A stretch of 64,000 bases of DNA from Aquarana catesbeiana (GCF_042186555.1 NC_133328.1:615459744-615523743), one strand, 5' to 3'; shown: positions 1-11,754, counted from the first letter of the stretch. Numbers and translations: made by a program. The notes: generated by a model from the sequence alone, not told the origin.

Positions 1-463
1 GTGTGCCCAAATCCAGGCTAAATTCCCTTCTCTTTTTGCCCACATCTTCCCCCCTTTGCTTCTTATGGGTTCCGTGATACTACTCTTTTTCCACTGGATG
101 GTCACGTGCATGTGTTACATCATCGCCTGCGCCCGACTCAATTCTTGGTATGTCAAGATTGTGCCAAGCTGTACACTGTACTGCCCAAGCACTGTGCAGT
201 CTACATAGAAAAAGTTAAATTACAAGGCAAGGTTTTTTCCAACCCTTCAAACTTGACTTTATTTTCACTTTACGCTAGCTGAGAGCAACAAAGAAGGAGT
301 TATTATTGGCTGTCAGAAATATTCTTTCCAGCAATGATTCATAATAAACTTTTTCAGAATACGTTTACCAGCTTGAGTCCTGATATTTCTCTATACCTAG
401 TATTCTGAGGATTGATGAATAGGGCCTGACCAACAAAACACGTTGGCTTATTGTTTCTTGTGA
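1..463. other. Intronic sequence, nothing recognised
   Basis: No exon-like reading frame, tandem repeat or terminal inverted repeat was seen. If ADCY8 continues leftward, this lies in the intron after the 4073-4231 exon. The next expected exon (C2 domain continuation) was looked for by translation and not seen in the first 4 kb. Confidence 0.5.
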
Positions 464-849
464 TAAAGCTCTTTCACATCACTGATCCGCCCCGTGAACA
501 TCCGCTTGCTCAGCGGGGATCGCTCCGCCAATCCCCGCTGAGCAGGAAAATGACAGGTCCGTCGCTGCACAGTGTGCAGCGACGGACCTGTCAGAGCGCC
601 GCTCTACCCTATGGGGGATCGGGTGATGACGGACCGTAGAGTCCATCGTCACCCGATCCGATCCGAAAACGGATGGAAAAGTAGGGTTTTCCTCCGTTAC
701 ACTTTTTCGGATCGGAGCGGGTCGGATGTCAGCGGACATGTCACCGCTGACATCCGACGCTCCATAGACCTCCATGGAGTGTCCGTTCAGGTCCGCCTAA
801 AAAACTGACAGGCGGACCTGAACGGACAGTCCGTGTGAAAGAGGCCTTA
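464..849. mobile_element. Short inverted-repeat DNA element with stacked hairpins
   Basis: The ends are imperfect inverted repeats: CTCTTTCACATCAC near 468 and GTGTGAAAGAG near 833. The interior is GC-rich and made of successive self-complementary stretches, including a perfect palindrome at 552-592 (20-base arms, one central base) and further stem-loops near 513-545, 617-660, 725-758 and 782-830. The short reading frames over it come from this palindromic sequence and are not credible genes. The class (superfamily) is undetermined. Confidence 0.7.
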
Positions 850-1551
850 GACTCTATATGTTATGGTGGGGTTTTATTCAACGCTTGGCCTCTGGATTTC
901 AAGCAGGTTTTTCTAAATGTAAGCGTAGCTGGAATAACTGAATTATTCCAAGGCAAAACTCATCTCTACGAATCCTACTAAGGAACTTTTCCAGATCCAG
1001 CGCATCTTATCCAATTTTCTTCAGTACTTCCTAAGACGCAGACACTGGGCATGGTCAAGCATACCGATCAGGACAGTCAGCATCGAGTCAGAACATCTGA
1101 AATGCAAGTACTGAAGCCATTGGATTAGAATGACAGGCAGCAACTAGTGTTTTCAGACGGAATGGTTTATAATGGCAGCTTCCACATCTCCCCGCTACAG
1201 GTTTCCTTCATGGTTTAAATAAATCCAAAACTTTTTTTTAGCTTTGGATAACCTTATTAGCCTTGATTAAGGTGCCAAAACTGTTCTTTTATAGTTTATG
1301 GTTTTGCAAATTAACTGTTACTATTGAAAGTGCTATCAAACCCCAATTTTTTTAAACTTTTTGGATAGAATATGGTAGGGTTAGAAACTCTGCCAGATTG
1401 TATTGATCTCTGTGCCCTCGGTGGGGAGATTCACCCTCTCTATTCGTCCTGGTGACCAATGTCATAAAAACATTAATGCCACGAGGAATAGAGGTGAAAT
1501 TGTCCAATGGAGCATTTGTTTTGGTGACAACAATTATTGATGGATTTACTC
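850..1551. other. Intron with a fragment of a dispersed repeat
   Basis: Mostly unrecognised. Bases about 1365-1510 (GGGTTAGAAACTCTG, then GGGGAGATTCACCCTCTCTA) resemble 54070-54250 and the repeated motif of the array at 38-43 kb, so a diverged dispersed repeat lies here. No coding sequence is supported. Confidence 0.45.
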
Positions 1552-2053
1552 TTAAAGTGGAGTTCCACCCACTTTTACAACTCTTCAGCATCCCTCACTA
1601 AACTGTGCACTGTAAATGAATTGGATATTTTTTAATTTTTTTTCTCAGCACCTACTGTATATCAGCTGTATTCATTTTTCACTTCCTCCTCCCTGGCCGT
1701 GGCCCATCGCATCATTTCCTGTTTGCAATGCCTTCTGGGAAAGGGGCGGCAACTTCCTCTGACACTGCCATTGCTATGGAAACCTGACCTGAAACCTATT
1801 ACACTGCTTGTGCTACACTGAGCATGTGCGAGATCTGCAAGGATGAGATTCAGGAAGAAATACAGTCTGGCTTCAGATGCCCACACTTAAGATGGCCACG
1901 GCCTGCTGTAAGTTTATAAAATAACAAACTACTGCTATAAACTAACAAAACAGACTTTAGTTTACAGACTAACTTAACTAGAATACATTAAGCTTGTGTA
2001 TTATAGGGGTATTTTTATTTAAAAAGTATAATTTCGTCCGGAAACCACTTTAA
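1552..2053. mobile_element. TTAA-ended short element, family B copy 1
   Basis: Starts TTAAAGTGGAGTTCCACCC and ends CCGGAAACCACTTTAA, so both ends carry TTAA followed by AGTGG-type inverted termini. A second copy lies inverted at 58992-59424 and shares the internal text (for example GGCCGTGGCCCATCGCATCA here). No transposase frame, so it is non-autonomous. TTAA flanks would fit a piggyBac-type target duplication, but TTAA could also be part of the terminal repeat. Confidence 0.75.
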
Positions 2054-2277
2054 GCCTGGCACACGCTACTATTTCTTGTGTAAAGAAATGATTTTCTCAG
2101 GCCTCTCAGGCATTTCTCTTCCATGTGGTGCCATTGCTGACAGCATGAAATGGGAAAAGGGGTTTTCTTTGTTAAGTAACGCCCTTTTATATTCAACTGT
2201 CTCCTGGACACCTGTTTAATGAATAATCAGACTCACTTGTAGTTGAATTCTTGTTAACCACCTCAATACAAGGCATT

Positions 2278-3262
2278 TTAACCCCCTTCCTGCCCAAGCC
2301 ATTTTTCAGCTTTCAGCGCTGTCACACTTTGAATCACAATTGCACAGTCATACAACACTGTACCCAAACAAAATTTTTATTATTTTTTCCCCACAAATAA
2401 AGCATTATTTTGGTGGTATTTGATCACATGTGCGTTTTTTATTTTTTGCGCTATAAACAAAAGAAGAGGGACAAGTTTGAAAAAAACACAATATTTTTTA
2501 CTTTTTGTTATAATAAATATCCATTTTTTATTTTTTTTTAAACAAATTTTCTCCTCAGTTTAGGCCGATACTTATTCTTCTACATATTTATGGTAAAAAA
2601 AAATCACAATAAGCGTATATTGATTGGTTTGCACAAAAGTTATAGCGTCTACAAAATAGGGGATAGATTTATAGCATTTTTATTTATTTTTTTTTTTACT
2701 AGTCATGGCGGCGATCTGCGATTTTTATTGTGACTGCGATATTGTGGCGGACACATCGGACACTTTTGACACATTTTTGGGACCATTGTCATTTATACAG
2801 CGATCCGTGCTATAAAAATGCACTGATTACTGTATAAATGTGACTGGCAGGGAAGGGGTTAACACTAGCGGGTGATCGAGGGGTTAACTGTGTTCCTAGG
2901 GAATGTTTCTAACTGAAGGGGGAGGGGACTCACAAGGGGAGGAGACTGATCGGTTGTTCTGTACTGAGAACACAGATCGGTCTCCTCTCCTCTCTGACAG
3001 GACGTGGATCTGTGTGTTTACATACACACAGATCCACTTCCTGCCGTGTTACCGGGCAATCGCGTGTGCCCGGCGGACATCGCGGCCGCCGGGCACGCGC
3101 ATCGGGAGCCCAGTGACACGGCGGGCGCGCTCGATTGCCGGCGGCGGCGCGCGTGCGCCCCCTGGTGGGTAGGGAAGGTGAGGGCGTCATATGACGCCCT
3201 CCCAGAATGAGAGCCGCGCTGCCTCACTGTCATATGACAGCCGGCGGGCGGCAAGCGGTTAA
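2278..3262. mobile_element. TTAACC-type non-autonomous DNA element, near full length
   Basis: The left end TTAACCCCCTTCCTGCCC and right end GGCGGCAAGCGGTTAA form imperfect inverted repeats bounded by TTAA. The left half is AT-rich and the right half strongly GC-rich (about 3050-3250), with palindromes such as GGGCGTCATATGACGCCC near 3182-3199. Partial relatives occur at 6664-6993, 39366-39600 and 58260-58738. A piggyBac-like origin is an inference from TTAA and the C-rich end. No coding capacity. Confidence 0.75.
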
Positions 3263-3737
3263 TTAGGATTTTGTTGTCTAAAATTTAGCTTTGCTCCTAA
3301 GACTTTCATTGTGGTGTATTCATTTTTGCTACATGGTCTTGCATGAATTTGTTAGGAAAAATACTTTTTTTTTGTGTGTGCAAATCTTGGCCTGCATTTT
3401 TGGGAGTATTTTGTAGTATAGTGTCCTAACGAAATTGTTGATTCTGAAAGGAAAGTAAAGGTTTTCTGATAAATCTGGTAGGGTGTATTCATTTATGCTG
3501 AGCACTGTATATGGCGATTGCAGAAACTGTAAACCGCTTCTCACCTTGAGTTGAGTTATAAAAATAAACAAGTCAGAGGCATGCAGTTCAGTTTAGAGAA
3601 CTCGTGACGTCCAACCACCCAGAAGCCACAACTTAAATTATTTTAAACATTACCAATGTCAATAGAGGGGATTTTCTTCCTCAGCAGTCACATACTGAAA
3701 GGGAGGAGGATCTGCTCACATAAAGAAATTGTTATAG
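3263..3737. other. Intron, nothing recognised
   Basis: AT-rich unique-looking sequence with no exon-like frame, tandem repeat or inverted terminal repeat noticed. Confidence 0.4.
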
Positions 3738-3745
3738 ATATAGGC

Positions 3746-3893
3746 CAGGAATCTTCAAACTACGGCTCTCCAGCTGTTGCGGAACTACACATCCCATGAG
3801 GCCTTGTAAAACTCTGACATTCACAGACATGACTAGGCATGATGGGAATTGTAGTTCCTGAACAACTGGAGGGCCGTAGTTTGAAGACCCCTG
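3746..3893. mobile_element. hAT-type miniature element
   Basis: 148-bp inverted-repeat element. Left arm CAGGAATCTTCAAACTACGG pairs with right arm CCGTAGTTTGAAGACCCCTG, and the pairing continues inward (CTCCAGCTGTTG against CAACTGGAG). It is flanked by ATATAGGC (3738-3745) and CTATAGGC (3894-3901), an 8-bp duplication with one mismatch, as made by hAT transposases. It sits in the ADCY8 intron about 180 bp past the 5' splice site of the 4073-4231 exon. Confidence 0.85.
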
Positions 3894-4072
3894 CTATAGG
3901 CCATATATCCATAACAGGTTTTGATTTGAAGGACTTTAAAAAGTTCAGCAAGGGACATATTTGACTTTATTAGAATGTAGTTGCTCTTACTGGAGTTTTT
4001 CAGGTACTCACCAAAGCCCTCCCCCAATAATAATGAATTGTCAGTTACATTGCATTTTGTGGAAGGTCGTAC

Positions 4073-4231
4073 CTCGTTATCTCTGTCCTTTTCCAGGAAG
4101 TGGCGAGCCACGTGACTTGGGAGAATGTTTCTGAGCATGTTTTCATTGTGCTCCCTCAGTTCCGTCATTTCATTGATTTCTTCTTTGGCCTGAACCCGCC
4201 ACAGAAAATCCAGTCTTGCTGTGTATTCCAG
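4073..4231 (-). CDS. ADCY8: ADCY8 exon: start of C2 cytoplasmic region
   Basis: Adenylyl cyclase 8 is a Ca2+/calmodulin-stimulated membrane enzyme making cyclic AMP from ATP. This 159-bp exon (53 codons, phase 0 at both ends) is bounded by an upstream acceptor ending TTATAG and a downstream donor GAG|GTACGA. The translation begins LEYTARLDFLWRVQ and contains NMLRNILPSHVARHF and ends FLEKDRDNE, the helical linker from the last membrane helix into the C2 domain, nearly identical to the ADCY8 protein as I know it. Nearby isoforms differ in this segment, which supports type 8. The reading frame stays open past the donor to 3833, so retention of the intron would add unrelated residues and then a stop. 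The next exon, with the main C2 catalytic core, was not found in the window. Coding strand is minus, so transcription runs right to left. Confidence 0.96.
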
Positions 4232-4378
4232 CTATAACACAGTGCAAGCCATACAATATTTATAATATAGTTCAGAAAAGGAGGGGAAAAGATGAAAAGT
4301 AGGTAGTCAGTACATCAGGGTATGGTCACTGCATATAAAAAAGAGGAAGTACCCTTTGGAATACTTTACATAATTACA

Positions 4379-6298
4379 TAGTAGGTGAGGTTGAAAAAAA
4401 GACACACGTCCATCAAGTCCAACCTATGTGACTATATGTCAGTATTACATTGTATATCCCTGTATGTTGCGGTCATTCAGGTGATTATCTAATAGTTTCT
4501 TGAAACTATCGATGCTCCCCGCTGAGACCACCGCCTGTGGAAGGGAATTCCCCATCCTTGCCGCTCTTACAGTAAAGAACCCTCTACGTAGTTTAAGGTT
4601 AAACCTCTTTTATACTAATTTTAATGAGTGGCCACGAGTCTTGTTAAACTCCCTTCTGCGAAAAAGTTTTATGCCTATTTTGGGGTCACCAGTACAGTAT
4701 TTGTATATTGAAATCATATCCCCTCTCAAGCATCTCTTCTCCAGAGAGAATAAGTTCAGTGCTCGCAACCTTTCCTCATAACTAAGATCCTCCAGACCCT
4801 TAGCTTTGTTGCCCTTATTTGTACTCGCCTTATTTCCAGTACATCCTTCCTGAGGACTGGTGCCCAGAACTGGACAGCATACTCTAGGTGCGGCTGGACC
4901 AGAGTCTTGTAGAGCGAGAGAATTATCGTTTTATCTCTGGGGTTGATCCCCTTTTTAATACATGCCAATAGTCTGTTTGCTTTGTTAGCAGCAGCTTGGG
5001 ATTGCATGCCATTGCTGAGCCTATCATCTACTAGGACCCCCAGGTCCTTTTCCATCCTAGATTCCCCCAGAGGTTGTCCCCCCAGTATATAGACTGCATT
5101 CATATTTTTGCCACCCAAATGCATTATTTTACATTTTTCTACATTGAACCTCATTTGCCATGTAGTTGCCCACCCCATTAATTTGTTCAGATATTTTTGC
5201 AAGGTTTCCACATCCTGCGGAGAAGTTATTGCCCTGCTTAGCTTAGTATTGTCCACAAATACAAAGATTGAACTGTTTATCCCATCCTCCTGAACAAATT
5301 AAATAGGATTGGTCCCAGGACAGAACCCTGGGGAACCCCACTACCCACCCCTGACCATTCTGAGTACTCCCCATTAATCACCACCCTCTGAACTCGCCCT
5401 TGTAGCCAGTTTTCAATCCATGTACTCACCCTATGGTCCATGCCAACGGACCTTATTTTGTACAATAAACGTTTATGGGGAACTGTGTCAAATGCTTTTG
5501 CAAAATCCAGATACACCACGTCTACGGGCCTTCCTTTATCTAGATGGCAACTCACCTCCTCATAGAAGGTTAATAGATTGGTTTAGCAAGAATGATTCTT
5601 CATGAATCCATGCTGATTACTGCTAATGATACCGTTCTCATTACTAAAATCTTGTATATAGTCCCTTATCATCCCGTCCAAGAGTTTACATACTGTTGAT
5701 GTTAGGCTAACTGGTCTGTAATTCCCAGGGATGTATGTTGGGCCCTTTTTAAATATTGGTGCTACATTGGCTTTTCTCCAATCAGCTGGTACCATTCCAG
5801 TCAGTAGACTGTCAGTAAAAATTAGGAACAATGGTCTGGCAATTACTTGACTAAGTTCCCTAAGTACACTCGGGTGAAAGCCATCTGGTCCCGGTGATTT
5901 ATTAATGTTAAGTTTCCCAGGTCTAATTTTAATTCTGTCCTCTGTTAACCATGGAGGTGCTTCCTGTGATCTGTCATGAGGATAAACACTGCAGTTTCGG
6001 TTACTGAAGCCCCCTGATTCCCTTGTGAAGACTGAGGAGAAGAATAAATTCAATACCTTCGCCATCTCCCCATCCTTTTTAACCAGATGTCCTTCCTCAT
6101 TCTTTATGGGGCCAATATGGTCTCTCCTCCCTTTTTTACTGTTTACATACTTAAATTTCTTGGGATTTTTTTTGCTCACCTCCGTTATGTGTCTTTCATG
6201 TTCTATCTTAGCCGTCCTTATTGCACCTTTACATTTCTTGTTGCATTCTTTATAGAGTCTGAATGCTGAGGATGATTCCTCAACCTTGTATTTTTTGA
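4379..6298 (-). mobile_element. CR1 LINE, 5'-truncated copy A
   Basis: Non-LTR retrotransposon read on the minus strand. Frames at 6179-5583, 5555-5277 and 5256-4756 give consecutive pieces of a CR1 reverse transcriptase: PGPDGFHPSVLRELS, VYLDFAKAFDTVPHKRLL, GVPQGSVLGPILFNLF, then DLGVLVDDRLSN. The left end carries the CR1-style 3' tail (minus strand: TCAACCTCACCTACTATG). It aligns with copy B at 30544-33958 but stops near 6298. Decay is clear: frameshifts, a short deletion near 5300 after LFNLF, and the catalytic FADD reads FVDN. Inserted next to the ADCY8 exon at 4231; inactive. Confidence 0.93.
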
Positions 6299-6663
6299 TT
6301 TCCCATGTAGAGATTTGAGCAATTTTAGCAGCTAGGGTTGGATCTTAATGTGTGGAATAACAGACCAAAAATAAAGTCTTCCAACTAGATTATAGGATTA
6401 ACTTGTTAATTGCTGACATACCAATATATAATAGAGCTGCGTGATTAATTGTCAAGAATCGTTATCGCAATTTTTTCCTGTTGCGATCTTGACAAAAGTG
6501 TTTCACGATTCTGTCTATGCAAAGAATTCTCTCTGCTCTTCTGAAGCCACAGCCGTCAAAAGAAAGGAAGAGAAAAACTGGGCAGTCTGCCAAGAATCAC
6601 AACATTCTTTAGTGGAACTAACGTATATAAACATTGTAACCATTTGTCAAAATAAAGGAAAGT

Positions 6664-6756
6664 TTAACCGCTTAAAGACTAAATCTTTTTTTGACATTTG
6701 TTGGTTTCAAGTTAAAATCATTTATTTTTTGCTAGAAAATTACTTAGAACCCCCAA

Positions 6757-6822
<66 letters not shown>

Positions 6823-6993
6823 GCAGAGACCCTAGAGAATAAAATGGTGGTTGTTGCAATATTTTATGTCACACTGTATTTGCGCAGCAGTCTTTCAAAT
6901 GCAATTTTTTTGGAAAAAAATACTTTAATGAATTAAAAAAAAAAAAAAACTAGCCAGTAAAGTTAGCCCAATTTTTTTTTGTATAATGTGAAA
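6664..6993 (+). mobile_element. TTAACC-family fragment nested in hAT-like element
   Basis: Begins TTAACCGCTTAAAGAC and contains GCTAGAAAATTACTTAGAAC and CCTAGAGAATAAAATGG, matching the reverse complement of 58500-58738. The right end is lost into hAT sequence near 6993. Confidence 0.65.
6763..6813. repeat. (TA)n microsatellite
   Basis: About 25 uninterrupted TA units followed by a T run. The related copy at 58640 carries only a short TATATATA at the same place, so the expansion happened in this copy. Confidence 0.97.
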
Positions 6994-7194
6994 GATTTTG
7001 CGTTGCGAGAATCGTGATCTTTTTATCCTAAGCAAAAAAAATCGTGATTCTCATTTTGGCCAGAATCGTGCAGCTCTAATATATAATGCAATCATTCTGG
7101 GGCATGTGGCCTGTTCACAAGTGCTGTGAACATCTCAGAAAGTTGAAATGGGGGAAGGTGACAATTTAGAGCAGCCCTTCTAAACCTGTTTACC

Positions 7195-7922
7195 TTAAAG
7201 TGGATGTAAACCCACGCTCATCATTTACAACGTAATGGCATACTAGTGATCTATATGTATATACATGCCTCCTGCATGTATCCCTACCTTTAAATTGTCA
7301 CCCCTTCTGCATTTGGAGCCCTGCAAAACTCTGGAATTGTTGGGCGGGTCTATTGTCTGGCGCCCGGTGGGTAGAGTCGTGAGGTCCCCAGACTCCCAGC
7401 CCACCTCTACACTACCCTTGGAAAAGAAACTAAATGGTCGCACGCCAGTGCTGCAAACTTTGCTTGATTATAATCTTTAGTGTCAAAAACCAGACAGGGA
7501 TTACAGTTGACGCGTTTCACAAGAGTGTAGCTTGCTTGTTCACAATCTACACTACCCTTGGCCAGGCAGCGTCGCGCCTGCAGAGTGAAGGAGAGCATGC
7601 ACACAGCAGAAGGAGCGCTCAGGCATGGCCCCATCATATAAACTCCCTCCTGCGCATGTCATACACTCGGTGCCGTAGACACACTCTGCTCTCATGCTAA
7701 TGCATGAGATAAGGAAAGCAGATGTCAGTTACAGCAGTGGGGAAAGTGGCGACACAGATTTCTCTATGTGTTGTTTTCTAACTCAGTAAAAAAAGACAAG
7801 AGGATTGCTCAGAGCTGTATTAACTCTTCATGGCAAGACTAGGCACATATGACTTGGCATTCTCTACTCTACCAGGTTGAAGTCTTATTCAATTTTTTTT
7901 TTCCAGGTTTACATCCACCTAA
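7195..7922. mobile_element. TTAA-ended short element, family A copy 1
   Basis: Starts TTAAAGTGGATGTAAACCC and ends GGTTTACATCCACCTAA, inverted terminal repeats with one decayed base at the right TTAA. Copies 2 and 3 at 14214-14753 and 34024-34669 share the interior, including CCTCCTGCATGTATCC and a stretch related to ACTCTTCATGGCAAGACT. No coding capacity. Confidence 0.85.
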
Positions 7923-8392
7923 TGGAATCCTTGAAATAGTTTGGGGTGTTTGCGAACCCCCTGCTAAAATCAAAACCCGTTACATTGTTTGCTAGAGATA
8001 AGAATGCCCTTCTTACAGTGCTGGCTTTCTTATAGACAGCTAAAAAGATTACTGGTGTCCTGCAGCTGGCTTTTCCAAATGGCATTGGCCCTAGAAATAT
8101 GCAGGCACCATCAGATGGGAGGTCAATCAGCCTCAACAGCTCAGGGAAACCTTAACAACCTCTGAATGTACCCTAGAGTTCCACTGAACCCTGATTGAAA
8201 ATGAGTGATAGAGATCATCATGATGGTCAGAAATTATTCTGCCAATATCCCATGTATTATTAAAAAAAATGCATTACAGTGTTTGCAGGAGCAGAGACAG
8301 TCATAGCCATGTAAAGAGATAAAAAAAAATGGTTAACATCTGCTTTTAGAAACATGAAGCTCTTGTTATAGTCACATAGCTATCCTCTAGGA
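7923..8392. other. Intron, nothing firm
   Basis: The start (CCTTGAAATAGTTTGGGGTG) resembles the AACCTTGAAATAA-type text of the repeat at 8852, but no ends could be set. No coding sequence. Confidence 0.35.
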
Positions 8393-8710
8393 TAGGGGTC
8401 TCCCAACTTTCTAAACAAAGGGCCAGTTTACTGTCCCTCAGAATTTAGGGGGGCAGGACTGCGGCCAGCGTGAATAGGAATTTTTTCTAGCATCAGTGGG
8501 AATAAACAGTATCCCATCTTTGGTACTAGGGGGAGGAACAGTGCCCCATTGTTGATGTCAGTGGCGGGAATTATGCCCCATTGTTGGTGTCAGTGGATAG
8601 AAGAGTGTCTCAACTCAGTGAGATGAATACTGCCCGCAAGGGCTAGATAAAGGTGAGCAAGTGGCCACATCTGCCCCCCCCCCACCACCACCACCGTTTG
8701 GAGACCACTG
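8393..8710. mobile_element. Short hAT-like element with degenerate internal repeat
   Basis: Ends TAGGGGTCTCCCAAC and GTTTGGAGACCACTG are inverted repeats, flanked by CTCTAGGA (8385-8392) and CTCTGGGA (8711-8718), an 8-bp duplication with one mismatch. The interior at 8490-8610 holds three or four degenerate units of the CAGTGGGAGGAATAGTG-type repeat that is greatly expanded at 27.3-29.5 kb. Confidence 0.75.
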
Positions 8711-8851
8711 CTCTGGGAGGACAAGGCTACTGAACCTCATTGCACGTTCTTTCCTATAATGCCTTGTTACTCTAGCCCTTAAGCAGTTGTTGCTATGACA
8801 TGACACAGCCCCCTGGCCACAAGCCATTCGCTTATATTATGTCAATATCTA

Positions 8852-9230
8852 CCTTTCTCAACCTTTTCAACATGGAGGAATCTTTGAAATAACCTTCTGG
8901 TCTCAAATAACCCATGCTTATAACTATACTGTATTGGTACATTAGTGTAATAGTCTATAGGAAAAAAAAATCCTCACTTCCTGCATGGCCAGAGAGACAT
9001 GCAGTTAACACAATCTCACCATCAAGGGCACATAATGTAATGAAATACTCTTTTAACGTGAAATCTAGAAGGATGATATGCTCTGTCAGTTTTTTTATTG
9101 CCATCTGTGTACTTATTGGGGAAGGTTTCTCATTTTCTGAGTGGTGATCAGAACATAGACAGCAATAGAGGTTATAACCCTTCCCCACTCTAATGTAACC
9201 AAAAAATATGTTTTAGTTGGAAATGGGCAT
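8852..9230. other. Fragment of a dispersed DNA element
   Basis: Begins TTTCTCAACCTTTTCAACATGG, resembling the CAGTGTTTCTCAACC ends of hAT-like elements. The right end could not be paired. The AT-rich frames here look like chance. Confidence 0.4.
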
Positions 9231-9324
9231 TTAGACCCCCGCAGACAACTTTGCAAGCCACCAGCCAATAAAATCGGAATCTGGTATCCCATTAAAATAT
9301 CTTCTGATATCGAAACACTGGTCC

Positions 9325-9536
9325 ACTCGAATGCAGCACCATGACTTAATGGTTAGTACTTAGCATGGAGTTTGCACGTTCTCCCTGTGCTTGCGTGAGA
9401 TTTCTCCCGTACTGCAAAGACATGTTGGAAGGTTAACAGGCACCTGTCTAAATTTGCCCTAGATTGTAAGCTCCTTGTAAAGCATTGCATATACTGTATA
9501 GTTGGTGCTATATAAATACCTGAAATAAATAAATAT
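9325..9536 (+). mobile_element. V-type SINE, decayed
   Basis: Contains GAGTTTGCACGTTCTCCCTG, the CAAAGACATG core and the L2-like 3' tail (AGATTGTAAGCTCC, then GCTATATAAATACCTG and AATAAATAAA). The tRNA-like head has lost a recognisable B box. The related copy at 19399-19736 is more complete and in the opposite direction. Confidence 0.8.
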
Positions 9537-9621
9537 GGTGTCTCATGGGGTGTGAAGGCACTCATAGACTAACCAATCACAGCTCAATCAAAGTGGACAC
9601 CAATAATACTGTGTGTTATTC

Positions 9622-10054
9622 TGATGCCGTGTATACATGAGTGGAATGTCCGACAGAAAAAGTCAGATGGGAGCTTTTCATCGTATATTCCGATTGTGTG
9701 TATGCCCCTTCTGACTTTTTAAGTCGAAAATTCTGACGGACCTAGAAAGAGAACATGTTCCAAATTTTTCTGACGGAACCAATTCCTATCGGGAAAACTG
9801 CTCGTCTGTATGCTGTTCCGATGTACCAAAAACGACGCATGCTCTGAAGCAAGTATGAGACGGAAGCTATTGGCTACCGGCTATCGTTTTCTAGTCCTGT
9901 CGTACGTGTTGTACGTCACCGCGTTCTGGACGGTTGGAATTTGGTGTGACCGTGTGTATGCAAGACAGCTTGAGCGGAATTCCGTCGGAACTCCATTGTA
10001 AAAACCTTCAGAGTTTATTCCGACGGGAAAAACGGTCGTGTGTACAGGGCATTA
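9622..10054. mobile_element. Short inverted-repeat element, TAATGCCC family copy 1
   Basis: Ends TGATGCCGTGTATACATG and GTGTGTACAGGGCATTA pair imperfectly. The interior is rich in TCCGACGG/TCGGAA-type text. Copies 2 and 3 lie at 51291-51730 and 63023-63467. Reading frames across it are palindromic noise. Confidence 0.8.
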
Positions 10055-10849
10055 GACATCCAAGAGAATATTCTTTCTGGAAACACTGTTTCGAAATGAT
10101 GAATTTTGCCTTTTTGACTTTTTTCCCTCTCTGCCTTGTAGCTGTATTTAATTCCTCATTTAAAAAGCATGTCCTATTAGAGACTAAACACACAGATCTC
10201 CTTCAATGGAAGACTAACATTGTAGTACCGTACTGCTCAATGGATTATCACTGGAAACATGTTTCTAGCTCAATTCTCTGATTTAGCTGAATGAATTTCC
10301 GCAGTACTTGCCAAAGTAACTATTTTTAGCTCAAAAGCAATTAAGGATTTGGACGCGGGTCTTTGAGCAGACACTCCCTGCCATAGGCTCAGCCCATACA
10401 TTTCCATTTTTCCTTTTGTAGAATGCTTTAAACTTTGATATTCTGCAAATGATCCTCCCTCCTCTACTGTAATGATCAATCAGATTCCAGCTGTTAGTTT
10501 TCTAGTTTTAGGTTGACAAATAATGACAGCTGATTGGTTGCTAAGGGTACCACATATAGAGATGCTTTTCCTTAGTTCTAGTTTTTTGTTGCTGGAGGAC
10601 ATTATTGTTAATAGTATGCTAAGATTGTGTTTTTACAGTAAGTGCAAGAACAGTTTAATTGCACTACTAACATTGCGATTATTGCCAAGAGCAGAGAATG
10701 ATCATTACACACACGGAGCAAATGATTTTCCATTATGTAAGTTATACAAGTAGTACGTAGCAGTGATAATCCCACCTGATAAAACATTCCTCTAAATCTT
10801 TACAGTTAATCAATAAAATCATTGAAGATGCCACAAACTACTGACATCT
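10055..10849. other. Intron, nothing recognised
   Basis: No exon-like frames with splice signals, tandem repeats or terminal repeats were seen. Confidence 0.4.
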
Positions 10850-11049
10850 CTATAGAACAGGGCTCAAAATTTCAAGTCCTGAGCTACTAGCTAGGCCTCA
10901 AGGGTTACTTGCCACCAGCTGCCCCACCCAACCCCTACCCTGCCCCCCCCTAATTCCGACCCTAAACACGCCCTCATAAATTATCTCATGAAACGACACT
11001 AAAATGTTTTATAAAGAATTAAGTTATAAATATAAATATTAACAACAAC

Positions 11050-11754
11050 TTTATCAGTGCCTGTCAGTGCAGCCTCACCTGTGCCCAACAATGCAGCCTA
11101 CCTGTGTCCATCAATGCCGCTTCACCTGTGCCCAACAATGCAGCCTACTTGTGTCTATCAATGCCGCTTCACCTGTGCCCAACAATGCAGCCTACCTGTG
11201 TCCATCAATGCCGTTTCACCTGTGCCCAACAATGCAGCTTACCTGTGCTCATCAATGCCACTTCACCTGTGTTCATTAATGCAGCTTACCTGTGTCCATC
11301 AATGCCGCTTCACCTGTGCCCAACAATGCAGCCTACCTGTGCCTACCAATGCAGCCTCACCTCTGTCCCTCCATGCCGCCTGAATGTGCCCAACAATGCA
11401 TCCTGCCTGTGTCCATAAATGCAGCCTGCCTGTGTCCACCAATGCAGCCTACCTGTGTCCATCAATGCAGCCTACCTGTCCCCATTAATGCAGCCTACCT
11501 GTGTCCATCAATGCAGACTGCCTGTGTCTATCAATACAGCCTACCTGTGTCCATCAATGCAGCCTCACCTGAGTCCATCAATGCAGCCTCACCTGTGTCC
11601 ATCAATGCCGCCTCACCTGTGTCCATCGATGCAGCCTCACCTGTGCACATCAATGCAGCCTACCTGTGCTCATCAATGCAGCCTGCCTGTGCCCAACAAT
11701 GCAGCCTACCTGTGTCCATCAATGCAGCCTGCCTGTGCCCATCAATGCAGCCTC
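11050..11754. repeat. Minisatellite, 23/24-bp unit
   Basis: About 30 variant units built on CAGCCTACCTGTGTCCATCA plus ATG. Units switch between 23 and 24 bp (CCTACC or CCTGCC versus CCTCACC). It continues at 12376-12632 and 13238-13675. Confidence 0.97.

Larger units (their letters stand above)
6433..7077. mobile_element. hAT-like element with direct-repeat flanks
   Basis: Ends AGAGCTGCGTGATTAA and AATCGTGCAGCTCT are inverted repeats, followed inward by repeated AGAATCG/CGATTCT motifs. It is flanked on both sides by AATATATAAT (6423-6432 and 7078-7087), a duplication of at least 8 bp. The low complexity of that flank lowers its weight slightly. It contains a nested TTAACC-family fragment and a (TA)n tract. 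No transposase frame. Confidence 0.8.

Noticed and set aside
2903..3254. GC-rich stretch with overlapping frames, considered as a CpG island or first exon
   Set aside because: It is the right half of the TTAACC element with palindromes; similar GC-rich sequence follows the same terminus at 39366.
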